A DNA stretch of 9,924 bases from JBAXPW01 sp037132015 (GCA_037132015.1 JBAXPW010000054.1:1-9924); one strand, 5' to 3'; positions 1 through 6,735 are shown, counted from the first letter of the stretch. Numbers and translations are program-made. The notes: a model not told the origin generated them from the sequence alone.

Positions 1-69
1 AGTAGAATAGTATAGCAGGTTAAAATGTTGAAAGCAAGTGTGTGTAGTTTTTATGTCTTGATAAAGAGT

Positions 70-666
70 TTAATATATAAACCCTTTAAGTATTTGAAAA
101 TCGGCGAGGAGTTGTTTTTTTGTACTTGCTTTATAGAGCGCGACTGCAGGATGATATAACGGAATAATTTTGACTTCTCCGTATCCTGTTTTTGCTGATA
201 ACAGTCTTCCATGATTTTGGCTGATTGTTTGAGTGTATTCCGGTATGTTATAGAGTTCAAGAACAAATGTCATTGAAAAACGACCGAGTGTTGCGATGAC
301 TTTTGGTTTGATGATCTCAATCTGACGAACTAAAAATGGCGAATAGAGATTGAGTTCGTCTGGTTTGGGATCACGGTTTTCAGGCGGTCTATCTTTCACA
401 ATATTGGTAACATACACATCTTTTCGTTCGAGACCGATTGATTTCATCATCTCATCTAAGATTCTTCCTGATGCTCCACAAAATGGCTTTCCTTGTTTTG
501 CTTCGTTTTCTCCTGGTGCTTCACCTATGAAGATAATGTGTGCGTCATGGCTTCCCTCCCCTATGACGGGAACATAATTATTTGATGTGCGATATTCATA
601 TAATGGTGATTCTTTGAGATTAAATAGTTCATCACGAATCTGTCTCATGAGGTCTGTTTTTGTCAT
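70..666 (-). CDS. Uracil-DNA glycosylase, family 4-like, lacking Fe-S ligands
   Basis: A 198-residue protein of the uracil-DNA glycosylase superfamily, which removes uracil from DNA to start base-excision repair. Seen: the uracil-pocket motif GEAPGENE (48-55), the GKPFCGASG segment (59-67), VTNIVK (86-91), RPPENRDP (93-100), and the C-terminal HPA motif (172-174). Length fits family 4 (about 190-220). Family 4 enzymes normally carry four cysteines binding a 4Fe-4S cluster. Aligned from memory to the Thermus enzyme, these positions are Leu17, Ser20, Asp92 and Tyr108 here, and the only cysteine is Cys63 in the PF-C-G segment. The cluster is therefore almost certainly absent. The start follows the upstream stop by 5 nt, with no clear Shine-Dalgarno. 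It is the last gene of the left operon, behind cell-surface genes. Fold assignment is secure; substrate range and activity without the cluster are inferred. Confidence 0.9.
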   Translation of the reverse strand: MTKTDLMRQIRDELFNLKESPLYEYRTSNNYVPVIGEGSHDAHIIFIGEAPGENEAKQGKPFCGASGRILDEMMKSIGLERKDVYVTNIVKDRPPENRDPKPDELNLYSPFLVRQIEIIKPKVIATLGRFSMTFVLELYNIPEYTQTISQNHGRLLSAKTGYGEVKIIPLYHPAVALYKASTKKQLLADFQILKGFIY

Positions 667-671
667 AGTTG

Positions 672-1400
672 TTAGGGTGAGTATCGTATATCAAGTTTTG
701 AGATCTGAGTTTCGTTCATTCCTTGCGAGATGAGCCAATCATGCACTGCCTTTTTTACTTCTTCCCCACTCCCCTGTTTTTTGGTGATGGTGAAAAAAAA
801 ATCATATGTTGGATTTTTTGATTCATTATCATGGACGGTAATTTTAAAATAGGTATTTTCAAAGGGAACTAGGTTATGTAAAAACACATCGGGAGCATTT
901 TTGAGAGCAAATTCTTGATTTATTTTTACTGTATTTTGTGGAGGAATGGTATATGGTGTGGGAGTGCCTCCGATTGTTGAAAAATAGTAAATATTTGAAA
1001 ATGTATTATTTGATTTTTGATTAAACATAATCGCATATTTTGATGATGGTCTCCATATAGTGTTCGGTTTTAATATGATGGTCTGGTTTTTATCTGTTCG
1101 TGAAAATAATGTCATTGGAACAACAACAAGGGATAATTCATGAATATTAATTTTAGAATCTATTTGGATTTTGACAATCTGTGAAAGATTAACATCTTTT
1201 GCATTGAGTGGAGGTTCTGTTGATACAAAAGGTATTTGTTGAATGGGAATAAATTTTGTAGGAATAATTTGTTCTGATATATATTTAGTTGGGATGGTAT
1301 TTATTTCTTCTTTTTTTGGTGATTGATTTTGAAGAATTAGAATAAGTCCAATAAAGACCAAAATAATAATACTGGTAATAAATAAAATGCGTGTTTTCAT
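672..1400 (-). CDS. Membrane-anchored surface protein with probable Ig-like (Big_5-type) domain
   Basis: A 242-residue protein with a short positive N-terminus and one hydrophobic helix (about residues 5-23), then an extracytoplasmic part. Residues about 60-145 resemble the bacterial Ig-like Big_5 pattern: PPLNAKDV near the start, alternating beta strands, and the late segment LKPNTIWRPSSKYAIMF, which matches the usual 'L.P...Y.v.' strand. A Pro/Thr linker (about 149-157) leads to a C-terminal module (about 165-242) containing FLHNLVPFENTYFKI and ending in an amphipathic helix (VKKAVHDWLISQGM) and a final strand. I associate that C-terminal module with hypothetical surface proteins of CPR bacteria, but give it no function. 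Its ATG shares one base with the TAA stop of the preceding CHAP gene, implying translational coupling and a joint envelope role. Domain naming is from pattern memory only. Confidence 0.75.
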   Translation of the reverse strand: MKTRILFITSIIILVFIGLILILQNQSPKKEEINTIPTKYISEQIIPTKFIPIQQIPFVSTEPPLNAKDVNLSQIVKIQIDSKINIHELSLVVVPMTLFSRTDKNQTIILKPNTIWRPSSKYAIMFNQKSNNTFSNIYYFSTIGGTPTPYTIPPQNTVKINQEFALKNAPDVFLHNLVPFENTYFKITVHDNESKNPTYDFFFTITKKQGSGEEVKKAVHDWLISQGMNETQISKLDIRYSP

Positions 1401-2785
1401 TATATTTTTTTAAATCTTAGATAACCCATAATATCAGGATCGTTCATCATAATAACTCTATCATATGTAACTTTTCCATTTCCATCTCGATTACCTTCAC
1501 CTAATAGAAATGATTTTCCAGTTGTACTTATATGACCTACAATACCTACATGATTGGAGGCAAAAATAGGAAAATCTCCAAGTATTGGTTTGGTTGAAGG
1601 TGGAATGAAATCAGCATTAACGTAGCTAAAGTTTGCGGTATCAGCATAATCTTTAGCATTTTTAACAGAATTATCATGCGTACAACTGTTTGAGCTCGTG
1701 TAAGGCATGCAACCGTGAATAAGCATAAATAAATTTTTTGCAAAATATACGCATTGTACTACTCCTCCTGCTCCATCAATTGATTCAGTAAAATCATGAT
1801 GAACAATACTCCCAAGTTCTTGACGTACAGGTACCTTAATTTTTGGGATACAATCACGGGAATTGCTATTTACATTTGATCCACAAACAGATGTAATATT
1901 AGCTACAAAACTACTAGTTATAGAATCAGCATTTAATGCATCTCCATTTTGTGAATTGGTGGCAGTTCCTCCAACATCAGGAGGCGTAGGAATGGTATAT
2001 CCACCTGTTCCATTTGAAGAAGTTCCTACTCCTGTTTTTTTAAATTTATACGCACAGTAATTACCACTACTAAAAGTATAACAAAGTACATCAACTGCAT
2101 CAGGTTCTATGGATTTATTACAATTTCCCGCCGTTTCCGTTGAAGCAGTTACAGCGCTAAATGCATTTCCTTGTCCCATGCTACCGGTACTACCATTTTT
2201 ACTACAGGTTTTTGAACAATCTGTTTTCCAATAGTGAGTTGCAATATCAAAATTTGGACCTTCCTGACAAGCACTAGGAGGGCTTGAGGGTCTTGGAGTC
2301 GTTGATATGGGGGTAGACGTCGTACTAGGATTTGTTTGTGTTCCATCACACGAAGTATCAGGTCCCAAATTTTTCATACAACGAGTCTCTTCATTCTCAG
2401 CACCAAATCCAAAACACCATGCATCGGCTTGAGGAACTCCAAGCGCAGAGGCGCATTCTTTCTGACCACCACTTGGGCTATTTGTCCCATCAGTACAGGA
2501 TTTATCTCCATATATTTGCCATTTATATCCGAGTTTATCTTGAACAGATTTGAAAAATAAAAATCCGGGCGTATCTTTGACATACGGTTGGGGACCTTTT
2601 GGATGAATATCTGGTGAGTTGAGAATATATGCGTTACATGAATTACTCGTTGACGCTTGAGTTGGAAGTGATTGAGGTTTGTTTGTAACTGATGAAAAAA
2701 ACAATGCGGTCAATGCAAACCATCCAAGCATCACAAAGAGAAAAAAATTACTTTTTAAAAATCTTCTTTTTCTTGTGTACCACAT
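1400..2785 (-). CDS. Secreted Cys-rich protein with C-terminal CHAP-type peptidase/amidase domain
   Basis: A 461-residue protein. Residues 1-10 are basic (RKRR) and about 14-32 form a signal anchor, so the rest is probably outside the membrane. The middle (about 45-250) is rich in Cys, Ser, Thr, Gly and Pro, with a low-complexity linker near 150-170; its cysteines suggest disulfides. The C-terminal about 150 residues look like a CHAP domain (NlpC/P60-like papain fold), a family that cleaves peptidoglycan peptides or amide bonds. Cys345 sits in QCVYFAK, His412 in NHVGIVGH, and Glu430/Asn432 in GEGN, in the order expected for the catalytic Cys-His-polar triad. The stop codon overlaps the next ATG by one base; the gene lies 16 nt after the glycosyltransferase. 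Likely role is cell-wall remodelling or attack on neighbouring cells. The CHAP assignment is fairly strong, the target inferred. Confidence 0.8.
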   Translation of the reverse strand: MWYTRKRRFLKSNFFLFVMLGWFALTALFFSSVTNKPQSLPTQASTSNSCNAYILNSPDIHPKGPQPYVKDTPGFLFFKSVQDKLGYKWQIYGDKSCTDGTNSPSGGQKECASALGVPQADAWCFGFGAENEETRCMKNLGPDTSCDGTQTNPSTTSTPISTTPRPSSPPSACQEGPNFDIATHYWKTDCSKTCSKNGSTGSMGQGNAFSAVTASTETAGNCNKSIEPDAVDVLCYTFSSGNYCAYKFKKTGVGTSSNGTGGYTIPTPPDVGGTATNSQNGDALNADSITSSFVANITSVCGSNVNSNSRDCIPKIKVPVRQELGSIVHHDFTESIDGAGGVVQCVYFAKNLFMLIHGCMPYTSSNSCTHDNSVKNAKDYADTANFSYVNADFIPPSTKPILGDFPIFASNHVGIVGHISTTGKSFLLGEGNRDGNGKVTYDRVIMMNDPDIMGYLRFKKI

Positions 2786-2801
2786 ATACTATTATAATAC
2801 C

Positions 2802-4157
2802 TTATTTTGAAACAAATTGTGCCACTTTTTCCCAAAAATCGTGAACTCCATGAGAGTTGGTTTCTTGAGAATGAATACCACTCACACCTTTTTTATAGTG
2901 TTTTATCATTTTTTGAAGCAATCCTTTTTTTAGTGCCCAGTTGATAAATGTTCCAGCTTCTATAGCATGATGAGGTAATTCAAGTCCTCGCCAGTTTTCT
3001 ATTGAATCTCGTAGATTTAATTGTGTATCATGCCCCGTCATTAGTTCTTGATGAGCAACTCTCCATAATTCGTTTCTATCATGAACTTGCGGAATGAGAA
3101 GATGGCGTCGCAAAAAGTTGAGATTATCAAACTCCTGACGTCCCACTGGTTCGGCAAAAAGAATAATTGAACCTCCCCTATCTTCAGGTCGCAACAAAGA
3201 TTTAAATGCTTGCTCACTTGGTTTGGTAACTTCAAGAGATATGATGTATTCATTATAAATATCTTCGTATTTTTGTACAATTTCTCGGCCATGTTTTGAG
3301 AGGATTAACTTAACATTAGGTCTATCTATCATGTCTAATATAAAATTTTGGGTGTAGTCTGTTGTTTTGCATATGACAAAGGGTTTAAATCTTCGGGATT
3401 GTTGATGGAGCGTGTCAATAAGAGTAGTATAAAAATTAAGTCCGACAGCTGCCCCTGAGATGGGAAATACGATATTGACTGCATTTCTCGATGTTGCTTC
3501 AAGTTGATGAATTTTTTCTTCAAAATTAGTAGGTGATAATTTTTCAGTTAAACGTGGGCTAACGGGATATGAGATTACGTCTATTGGAACTTCGGGAAGG
3601 TGATATTTTTTTCCAAATCGTATCAGATCAGATCTGGTTTGAAAACTAGGAACAAATATAAGATCTGCTGTTGGCACATACCACAATGCTTGAGGGCTAT
3701 CGTCTGTAACTTGTAATACGAGGATGATTCGTACATTTTTTTCTTTCGCAAATTTTTGTTTAATTGCGCCGAGTTGATGTGCTAAACCAAAATGAGTTGC
3801 TATTACAAGGACAGTTTTTGGTACTTCTATTTGTTGTTCAAGTACCGCGGATAATTGTTCATAAAGCACATTGAGATGTGCCTCAACAAATAATTTTCCG
3901 TAAAAAAATGCAACTATTTTCTCTGCCCATCCTTTTTGACTCCACGTCATGATACTTCGTGTGAGACGACTATTACTCATCATTCGATGGATAAATTCTA
4001 CAGTATGATCATCTGCTCCGAGGAGGAGTGGATGTGTCTCTTCTGGTAATCCACGATAGAGTGCATTTGTTACACGAAGATGACCCAATCCTGCAGGTGC
4101 GTATGCAAATACGATGACGAGTGACGGATCGCTTAATATGTGTTCAAAATTGGACAT
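2802..4157 (-). CDS. Glycosyltransferase-like protein, GT-B fold (MurG/MGDG-synthase-like)
   Basis: A 451-residue protein without signal peptide or clear membrane span. The N-terminal Rossmann half opens with a strand followed by PAGLGHLRVTNAL (21-33), the glycine-rich GxGH loop typical of GT28/MurG and MGDG-synthase-type GT-B enzymes. The segment VTDDSPQALWYVPTADLIFVPS (starting at 150) matches the end of that N-domain, where a Trp and a 'D..fVpS' strand recur in MGDG synthase relatives. A second Rossmann half begins about 227 (NIVFPISGAAVGLN), and EVTKPSEQAF (309-318) lies where GT-B enzymes bind the sugar nucleotide. It probably transfers a sugar to a lipid or envelope acceptor at the cytoplasmic face; donor and acceptor cannot be read. 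First gene of the left operon. No Shine-Dalgarno is visible before the ATG. Family-level confidence only. Confidence 0.7.
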   Translation of the reverse strand: MSNFEHILSDPSLVIVFAYAPAGLGHLRVTNALYRGLPEETHPLLLGADDHTVEFIHRMMSNSRLTRSIMTWSQKGWAEKIVAFFYGKLFVEAHLNVLYEQLSAVLEQQIEVPKTVLVIATHFGLAHQLGAIKQKFAKEKNVRIILVLQVTDDSPQALWYVPTADLIFVPSFQTRSDLIRFGKKYHLPEVPIDVISYPVSPRLTEKLSPTNFEEKIHQLEATSRNAVNIVFPISGAAVGLNFYTTLIDTLHQQSRRFKPFVICKTTDYTQNFILDMIDRPNVKLILSKHGREIVQKYEDIYNEYIISLEVTKPSEQAFKSLLRPEDRGGSIILFAEPVGRQEFDNLNFLRRHLLIPQVHDRNELWRVAHQELMTGHDTQLNLRDSIENWRGLELPHHAIEAGTFINWALKKGLLQKMIKHYKKGVSGIHSQETNSHGVHDFWEKVAQFVSK

Positions 4158-4185
4158 GTATTAAGGATAAAGGGAATGGAGGTAA

Positions 4186-4234
4186 AAGTCAAAAGTCGCA
4201 AGTCTAAAGTCGAAAGTCTAAAGTCGAAAGTTGA
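4186..4234. repeat. Seven-copy heptamer tandem repeat, consensus AAGTCKA
   Basis: AAGTC (last copy AAGTT) starts at 4186, 4193, 4200, 4207, 4214, 4221 and 4228, an exact 7-bp period. The middle units alternate AAGTCTA and AAGTCGA. It lies just upstream of the glycosyltransferase start. Such heptamer arrays are known in other bacteria (cyanobacterial STRR elements are an example); a link to those is not claimed. Confidence 0.9.
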
Positions 4235-4245
4235 AATGTGCTGTC

Positions 4246-4306
4246 ATCCTGAACTTGTTTACCCTGTTTATACCCGAATAGGGTGAGGAACGTAGGGATT
4301 CAGGAT
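4246..4306. repeat. REP-like interrupted palindrome
   Basis: ATCCTGAA (4246-4253) is the exact reverse complement of TTCAGGAT (4299-4306). Between them, ACCCT (4261-4265) can pair with AGGGT (4280-4284), giving an inner hairpin. The outer arms resemble the widespread intergenic motif in which TCATCCTGAAC is followed closely by TCAGGATC, here split by extra sequence. It is probably a degraded or recombined REP-type element; a terminator is less likely because no T-run follows. Confidence 0.6.
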
Positions 4307-4382
4307 CCATGGCTTATAAAGTTATAAAGAGAGGGTAAAAATAAAAGGGCAAAGGGAAAAAGATACGATACTGATGAAGGAC

Positions 4383-4410
4383 TAAAGATTAAAAATTAAA
4401 GATTGAGGAA
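4383..4410. repeat. Short 7-bp repeat, unit TAAAGAT
   Basis: TAAAGAT (4383-4389), TAAAAAT (4390-4396) and TAAAGAT (4397-4403) follow one another at exact 7-bp spacing, then a degenerate TGAGGAA. The period equals that of the array at 4186-4234, but the unit differs. Confidence 0.65.
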
Positions 4411-4414
4411 AAGA

Positions 4415-4450
4415 GTTATAAAGTTCATAAAGTTTATAAAGTTATAAAGT
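4415..4450. repeat. GTTATAAA-type tandem repeat
   Basis: Units beginning GTT and ending ATAAA start at 4415, 4423, 4432 and 4441, with lengths of 8-9 bp. A related pair lies at 4313-4329. The 15-mer AGTTTATAAAGTTAT at 4431-4445 recurs exactly at 7315-7329, just before the FMN_bind gene, so this is a dispersed word and not only local slippage. Confidence 0.7.
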
Positions 4451-4521
4451 ATGAAAATTCTTTCGCTAAACACCCCCGCTTCACTATGTTCAGCGACCTC
4501 TCTCTAGAGGGGAATTTTCAT
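4451..4521. repeat. 71-bp element bounded by a 10-bp inverted repeat with inner hairpins
   Basis: ATGAAAATTC (4451-4460) is the exact reverse complement of GAATTTTCAT (4512-4521). Inside, TCGCT (4463-4467) can pair with AGCGA (4492-4496), and CCTCT (4498-4502) with AGAGG (4507-4511 region), giving a cloverleaf-like fold. The core around 4477-4497 resembles the REP-type theme CTTC-GCT-CAGCGACC seen in many intergenic repeats. It ends 2 bp from copy A of the 51-bp repeat. It could be a small non-autonomous mobile element or, read leftward, part of the 3' end processing of the ecf transcript. Confidence 0.6.
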
Positions 4522-4523
4522 TG

Positions 4524-4574
4524 TTCCTATTCATTACTCAACTACTTACCTTATTATTTATTCGGCCGAATCGG
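4524..4574 (-). repeat. 51-bp repeat, copy A (left end of flavin island)
   Basis: Read on the minus strand it begins CCGATTCGGC and ends ATGAATAGGAA. It aligns without gaps to copy B at 8754-8804 with 45 of 51 bases identical by my hand count; mismatches fall at repeat positions 11, 12, 21, 23, 32 and 34. It starts 14 nt after the ecfT stop codon. The perfect 12-bp palindrome ATTCGGCCGAAT lies at 4560-4571. The last 17 bases are identical in both copies. Confidence 0.85.
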
Positions 4575-4588
4575 CGGGTCATTCTCAA

Positions 4589-5209
4589 TTATATATTCGC
4601 CCCTCTCGTCTGTAGTGCTATTGCGAGTTTTTCTGATCGTATAATACTGCGTGTGAAAAAAGGAAGTAATATTGGGACATATGTATATATGATGTTCCAA
4701 CTTTTTTTATGTCCGCGAGTCTGTTGCGCAATTGAGATATGTTGAAATTCCTCAATGAGCGTTGGCACCATTCCCATACTTAATGTGAGAATAAATTGGA
4801 ATGATTTTGGAAGAAAAAAAAGTGATTTTGCGAGTAATCGAAGGGGTGTTGTTTGTAAGAAATAAAATACAATACTTGAGAGCGTGAGAATACGAAGTGA
4901 TGTTAATAGTCCTATAATCATCCCTTCAATACGAAAGCCAAATCCTTGAAATGTAAACGATTGGATCAAAATAGTGAGAAGAAAAACAAAAAATAGTCCC
5001 CTTATCCATTGAAAAAATGGGAATAGTAATTTTTTTATTGCCATCACAATAAGTATAAATAAGCAAATATATACATTAACTTCAAGTGCGTTTCGATAAA
5101 ATATGAGAAAATTACTCAGGATAAAAATACTCAGAAGTTTGAGTTGAGTAATTCGTATCTGGTTCTCCAATTTATTTTGCATGCGATTTATATGTTGGTT
5201 TAATACCAT
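4589..5209 (-). CDS. ecfT: ECF transporter transmembrane component EcfT
   Basis: A 206-residue polytopic membrane protein, the T subunit that couples EcfA ATPases to the substrate-binding S subunit. It has several hydrophobic helices (about 25-37, 44-60, 70-90, 96-118, 138-150, 173-186). Two coupling motifs near the C-terminus, AQQTRG (161-166) and ALQTRG (198-203), correspond to the AxxARG motifs that dock on the ATPase; both have Thr where Ala is usual. The protein ends three residues after the second motif, shorter than group II EcfT (about 260) but near the length of BioN-type proteins. The ATG at 5209 overlaps ecfA by 38 nt; a second ATG at 5182 (residue 10) would overlap by 11 nt and is a plausible alternative start. 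A weak GAGATG precedes the upstream ATG. It is the last gene of the riboswitch-led unit. Confidence 0.88.
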   Translation of the reverse strand: MVLNQHINRMQNKLENQIRITQLKLLSIFILSNFLIFYRNALEVNVYICLFILIVMAIKKLLFPFFQWIRGLFFVFLLTILIQSFTFQGFGFRIEGMIIGLLTSLRILTLSSIVFYFLQTTPLRLLAKSLFFLPKSFQFILTLSMGMVPTLIEEFQHISIAQQTRGHKKSWNIIYTYVPILLPFFTRSIIRSEKLAIALQTRGANI

Positions 5210-5921
5210 ATTGTTTTAACATCTCATGTTGTTGAAGTATTTCTTGTGCTTTTCCATCTGCTACTATACTCCCCTCCTCTATTATCAATACGCGCTCTGC
5301 ATAGTCCCAAACCACATCTGTTTCATGTTCAATAATGATGATTGTTTTTCCATCTTTGTGTAATTGTTTCAACAATTCATATACTTGTATTCCATTTATG
5401 TAATCGAGATGTGAAATAGGTTCATCCAACAGTAATATTTCCGTTCCCATAGCAAGTGTGCAAGCGATACAAAGTAGTTGTTTTTGACCCTCTGAAAGAG
5501 TATTAGGATCGCGTTTTTCAAATCCTGTGAGTCCAACTTGATGAAGTGCTTCTCTTATTCGTTCTTCAACATTGTCTAATTCTAAATTATTTATTCCAAA
5601 AGCAATTTCTTCATAAACTGTCATGTTAAATAACATAAGGTCGGGATCTTGAGCGATGGTACCGATTGTTTTTGCTATTTCACCTATTGAACTTTGTTTG
5701 GTTTCTTCCCCATTGATTGTGATAGAACCGTCAAGTTTTCCAGCGAAAGAATGAGGAATTATGCCGTTGAGACAGTATCCAAGTGTTGTTTTTCCTGATC
5801 CATTTTTTCCCAATATACATATAAATTCACCTTGATGAATTGTTAGAGTTATATTCTTTAATATGTCATGATTTTTGTGATATCGATACGTTATATTATT
5901 GAGAAATATTCCTTGTTTCAT
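5172..5921 (-). CDS. ecfA: ECF transporter ATP-binding protein EcfA
   Basis: A 249-residue ABC ATPase that powers the ECF vitamin transporter. Residues from the chosen start: Walker A GKNGSGKTT (38-46), Q-loop Gln91 in AQDPD, signature LSEGQ (142-146), Walker B ILLLDEP (162-168), D-loop SHLD (170-173) and H-loop His199 in IIEHE. All catalytic motifs are intact. I chose the ATG at 5921 because it makes a 4-nt ATGA overlap with the stop of the S component and is preceded at good distance by GGGAAG; the frame stays open to a TTG at 5936, which would overlap that Shine-Dalgarno. Only one ATPase gene is present, so it must act as a homodimer or pair with an EcfA encoded elsewhere; group II systems use an EcfA1/EcfA2 heterodimer. 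Confidence 0.92.
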   Translation of the reverse strand: MKQGIFLNNITYRYHKNHDILKNITLTIHQGEFICILGKNGSGKTTLGYCLNGIIPHSFAGKLDGSITINGEETKQSSIGEIAKTIGTIAQDPDLMLFNMTVYEEIAFGINNLELDNVEERIREALHQVGLTGFEKRDPNTLSEGQKQLLCIACTLAMGTEILLLDEPISHLDYINGIQVYELLKQLHKDGKTIIIIEHETDVVWDYAERVLIIEEGSIVADGKAQEILQQHEMLKQYGIKPTYKSHAK

Positions 5922-6499
5922 TTTGATTCTTCCCAACGTGCAAAACGGGATAATTTAAACTTAAAAACTAAAACCCATGCAAGAACAACTTCAAGAATTC
6001 CTTGAACGGCATTCACTCCAACAATAATATACCAAGGGAATATAGCGAGCAATTGTTCTGTTGTTTTCCCCGGAATCCAAATATGAAGTGCAAAAAAATA
6101 ATTATAACAAAACATAATAACTCCTCTTAGAAGTATTGCAAGTATGATTGAAATAATCATAAGAGGAATGTTTCGAAGGTTTTCAATCTTTTTTTTAGAA
6201 ATTGAGAGTAAGAAGAATGGAATAAGAATCATCGGAACGGTTGCCAAAAATTTGGCGAGCGCACCGAGCCATGTATCAGGTGCAATAATCGTGATGATGA
6301 TTGATCCAACTGTTGCAACAATGAGGCCTCCACGTATGCCAAAGAGGAAAAATGCAACGATCCATGAAACGCCAACAATATCTATCCACATTCCCCATTG
6401 AGTTTGAAACCCAACATGGAACAGTTGAAATACTGCTGAAAATGCTGATAAGGTGGCAAAGATTGCGTACTCACGGGTTTTTTGTGATGATTGAATCAT
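5918..6499 (-). CDS. ribU: ECF transporter S component, riboflavin-specific (RibU-like)
   Basis: A 193-residue membrane protein with about six helices (11-30, 38-54, 57-74, 80-101, 110-131, 153-182). Helix 1 contains AxxxA (Ala15, Ala19 in ATLSA), the motif by which S components contact EcfT. FGIRGGLIVATVGS (53-66) and TWLGALAKFLATVPM (76-90) resemble loop-helix segments of the RibU/ECF S-component family. Riboflavin as substrate is inferred mainly from the FMN riboswitch directly upstream and the flavin genes opposite. No Shine-Dalgarno precedes the ATG. The stop overlaps the ecfA ATG by 4 nt, so S, A and T form one unit. Another flavin-related substrate is possible but less likely. Confidence 0.85.
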   Translation of the reverse strand: MIQSSQKTREYAIFATLSAFSAVFQLFHVGFQTQWGMWIDIVGVSWIVAFFLFGIRGGLIVATVGSIIITIIAPDTWLGALAKFLATVPMILIPFFLLSISKKKIENLRNIPLMIISIILAILLRGVIMFCYNYFFALHIWIPGKTTEQLLAIFPWYIIVGVNAVQGILEVVLAWVLVFKFKLSRFARWEESK

Positions 6500-6531
6500 A
6501 ATCGTGATAAATTTATAAAAACTTCAGGGGT

Positions 6532-6562
6532 AAAAAATATAAACCATACAAAATGGCTATAT
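6532..6562 (-). terminator. Putative riboswitch-controlled intrinsic terminator
   Basis: On the minus strand, ATATAGCCAT (from 6562) pairs with ATGGTTTATAT (to 6537) around a 5-nt loop, with one G-U pair and one bulge, and the helix runs into six T residues (6537-6532). It begins 6 nt after the aptamer P1 helix and 33 nt before the S-component ATG, the place expected for an attenuator. The A/T-rich stem is weak, so control of translation is an alternative. Confidence 0.55.
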
Positions 6563-6568
6563 AAGAAG

Positions 6569-6729
6569 AACCTTTCTTCCATCCGGACTTTTATTGCATT
6601 TCTAAAAGCAATCATACCGTCGGCTCAGGAATGTCTTTACGAATCACCTGATCATGCTTTAATATTTGATTGATATTTCAGCTCGTGGGCTATACCACCG
6701 ATTTTGAATTTCACAAAACCCTGAAGGTT
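6569..6729 (-). promoter_or_regulatory. FMN riboswitch (RFN element) upstream of the ECF riboflavin transporter
   Basis: Several conserved blocks of the FMN aptamer are readable on the minus strand in the right order: GTGAAATTC (6715-6707), GGTGGTATAGCCCACGAGC (6699-6681), GCCGACGGT (6624-6616) and AGTCCGGATG (6589-6580). P1 is AACCTT (6729-6724) with AAGGTT (6574-6569). P2 is TTTTG/CAAAA (6718-6714 with 6706-6702), P3 is GTGG/CCAC (6698-6695 with 6688-6685), TCAGG/CCTGA forms a variable helix (6651-6647 with 6629-6625), and GCAAT-type arms at 6608-6612 and 6593-6597 close the last arm. FMN binding normally represses downstream transport genes. This is the strongest evidence that the ecf unit imports riboflavin. 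Confidence 0.95.
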
Positions 6730-6735
6730 GAGCAT

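Larger units (their letters stand above)
4158..4588. other. Repeat-rich non-coding block between two minus-strand units
   Basis: No convincing gene is present in these 431 bases. It must hold the 3' end of the ecf transcript and the promoter of the glycosyltransferase operon, but I cannot place a clear -35/-10 pair. Nearly the whole block consists of short repeats of at least five kinds, listed separately: phased heptamers, a REP-like palindrome, TATAAAG units, a 71-bp stem-bounded element and copy A of the 51-bp repeat. This suggests repeated insertion or slippage at one permissive site. Confidence 0.8.

Noticed and set aside
1..69. Possible terminator after the UDG gene
   Set aside because: No hairpin with a T-run could be found in these bases; the operon end may lie outside the window.
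4186..4234. Heptamer array considered as a CRISPR array
   Set aside because: The units are 7 bp and contiguous, with no spacers, and no cas genes are in the window.
4521..4745. Open frame of 74 codons on the plus strand
   Set aside because: It overlaps the 51-bp repeat and the 3' half of ecfT antisense; ecfT has clear family motifs, so this is a shadow.
5922..5936. TTG start for ecfA at 5936
   Set aside because: It overlaps the GGGAAG ribosome-binding site of the ATG at 5921, which also gives the typical 4-nt overlap with the preceding gene.
6491..6673. Open frame of 60 codons on the plus strand in the divergent intergenic region
   Set aside because: It runs antisense through the FMN aptamer and terminator, whose conserved bases explain the sequence; the protein shows no family features.
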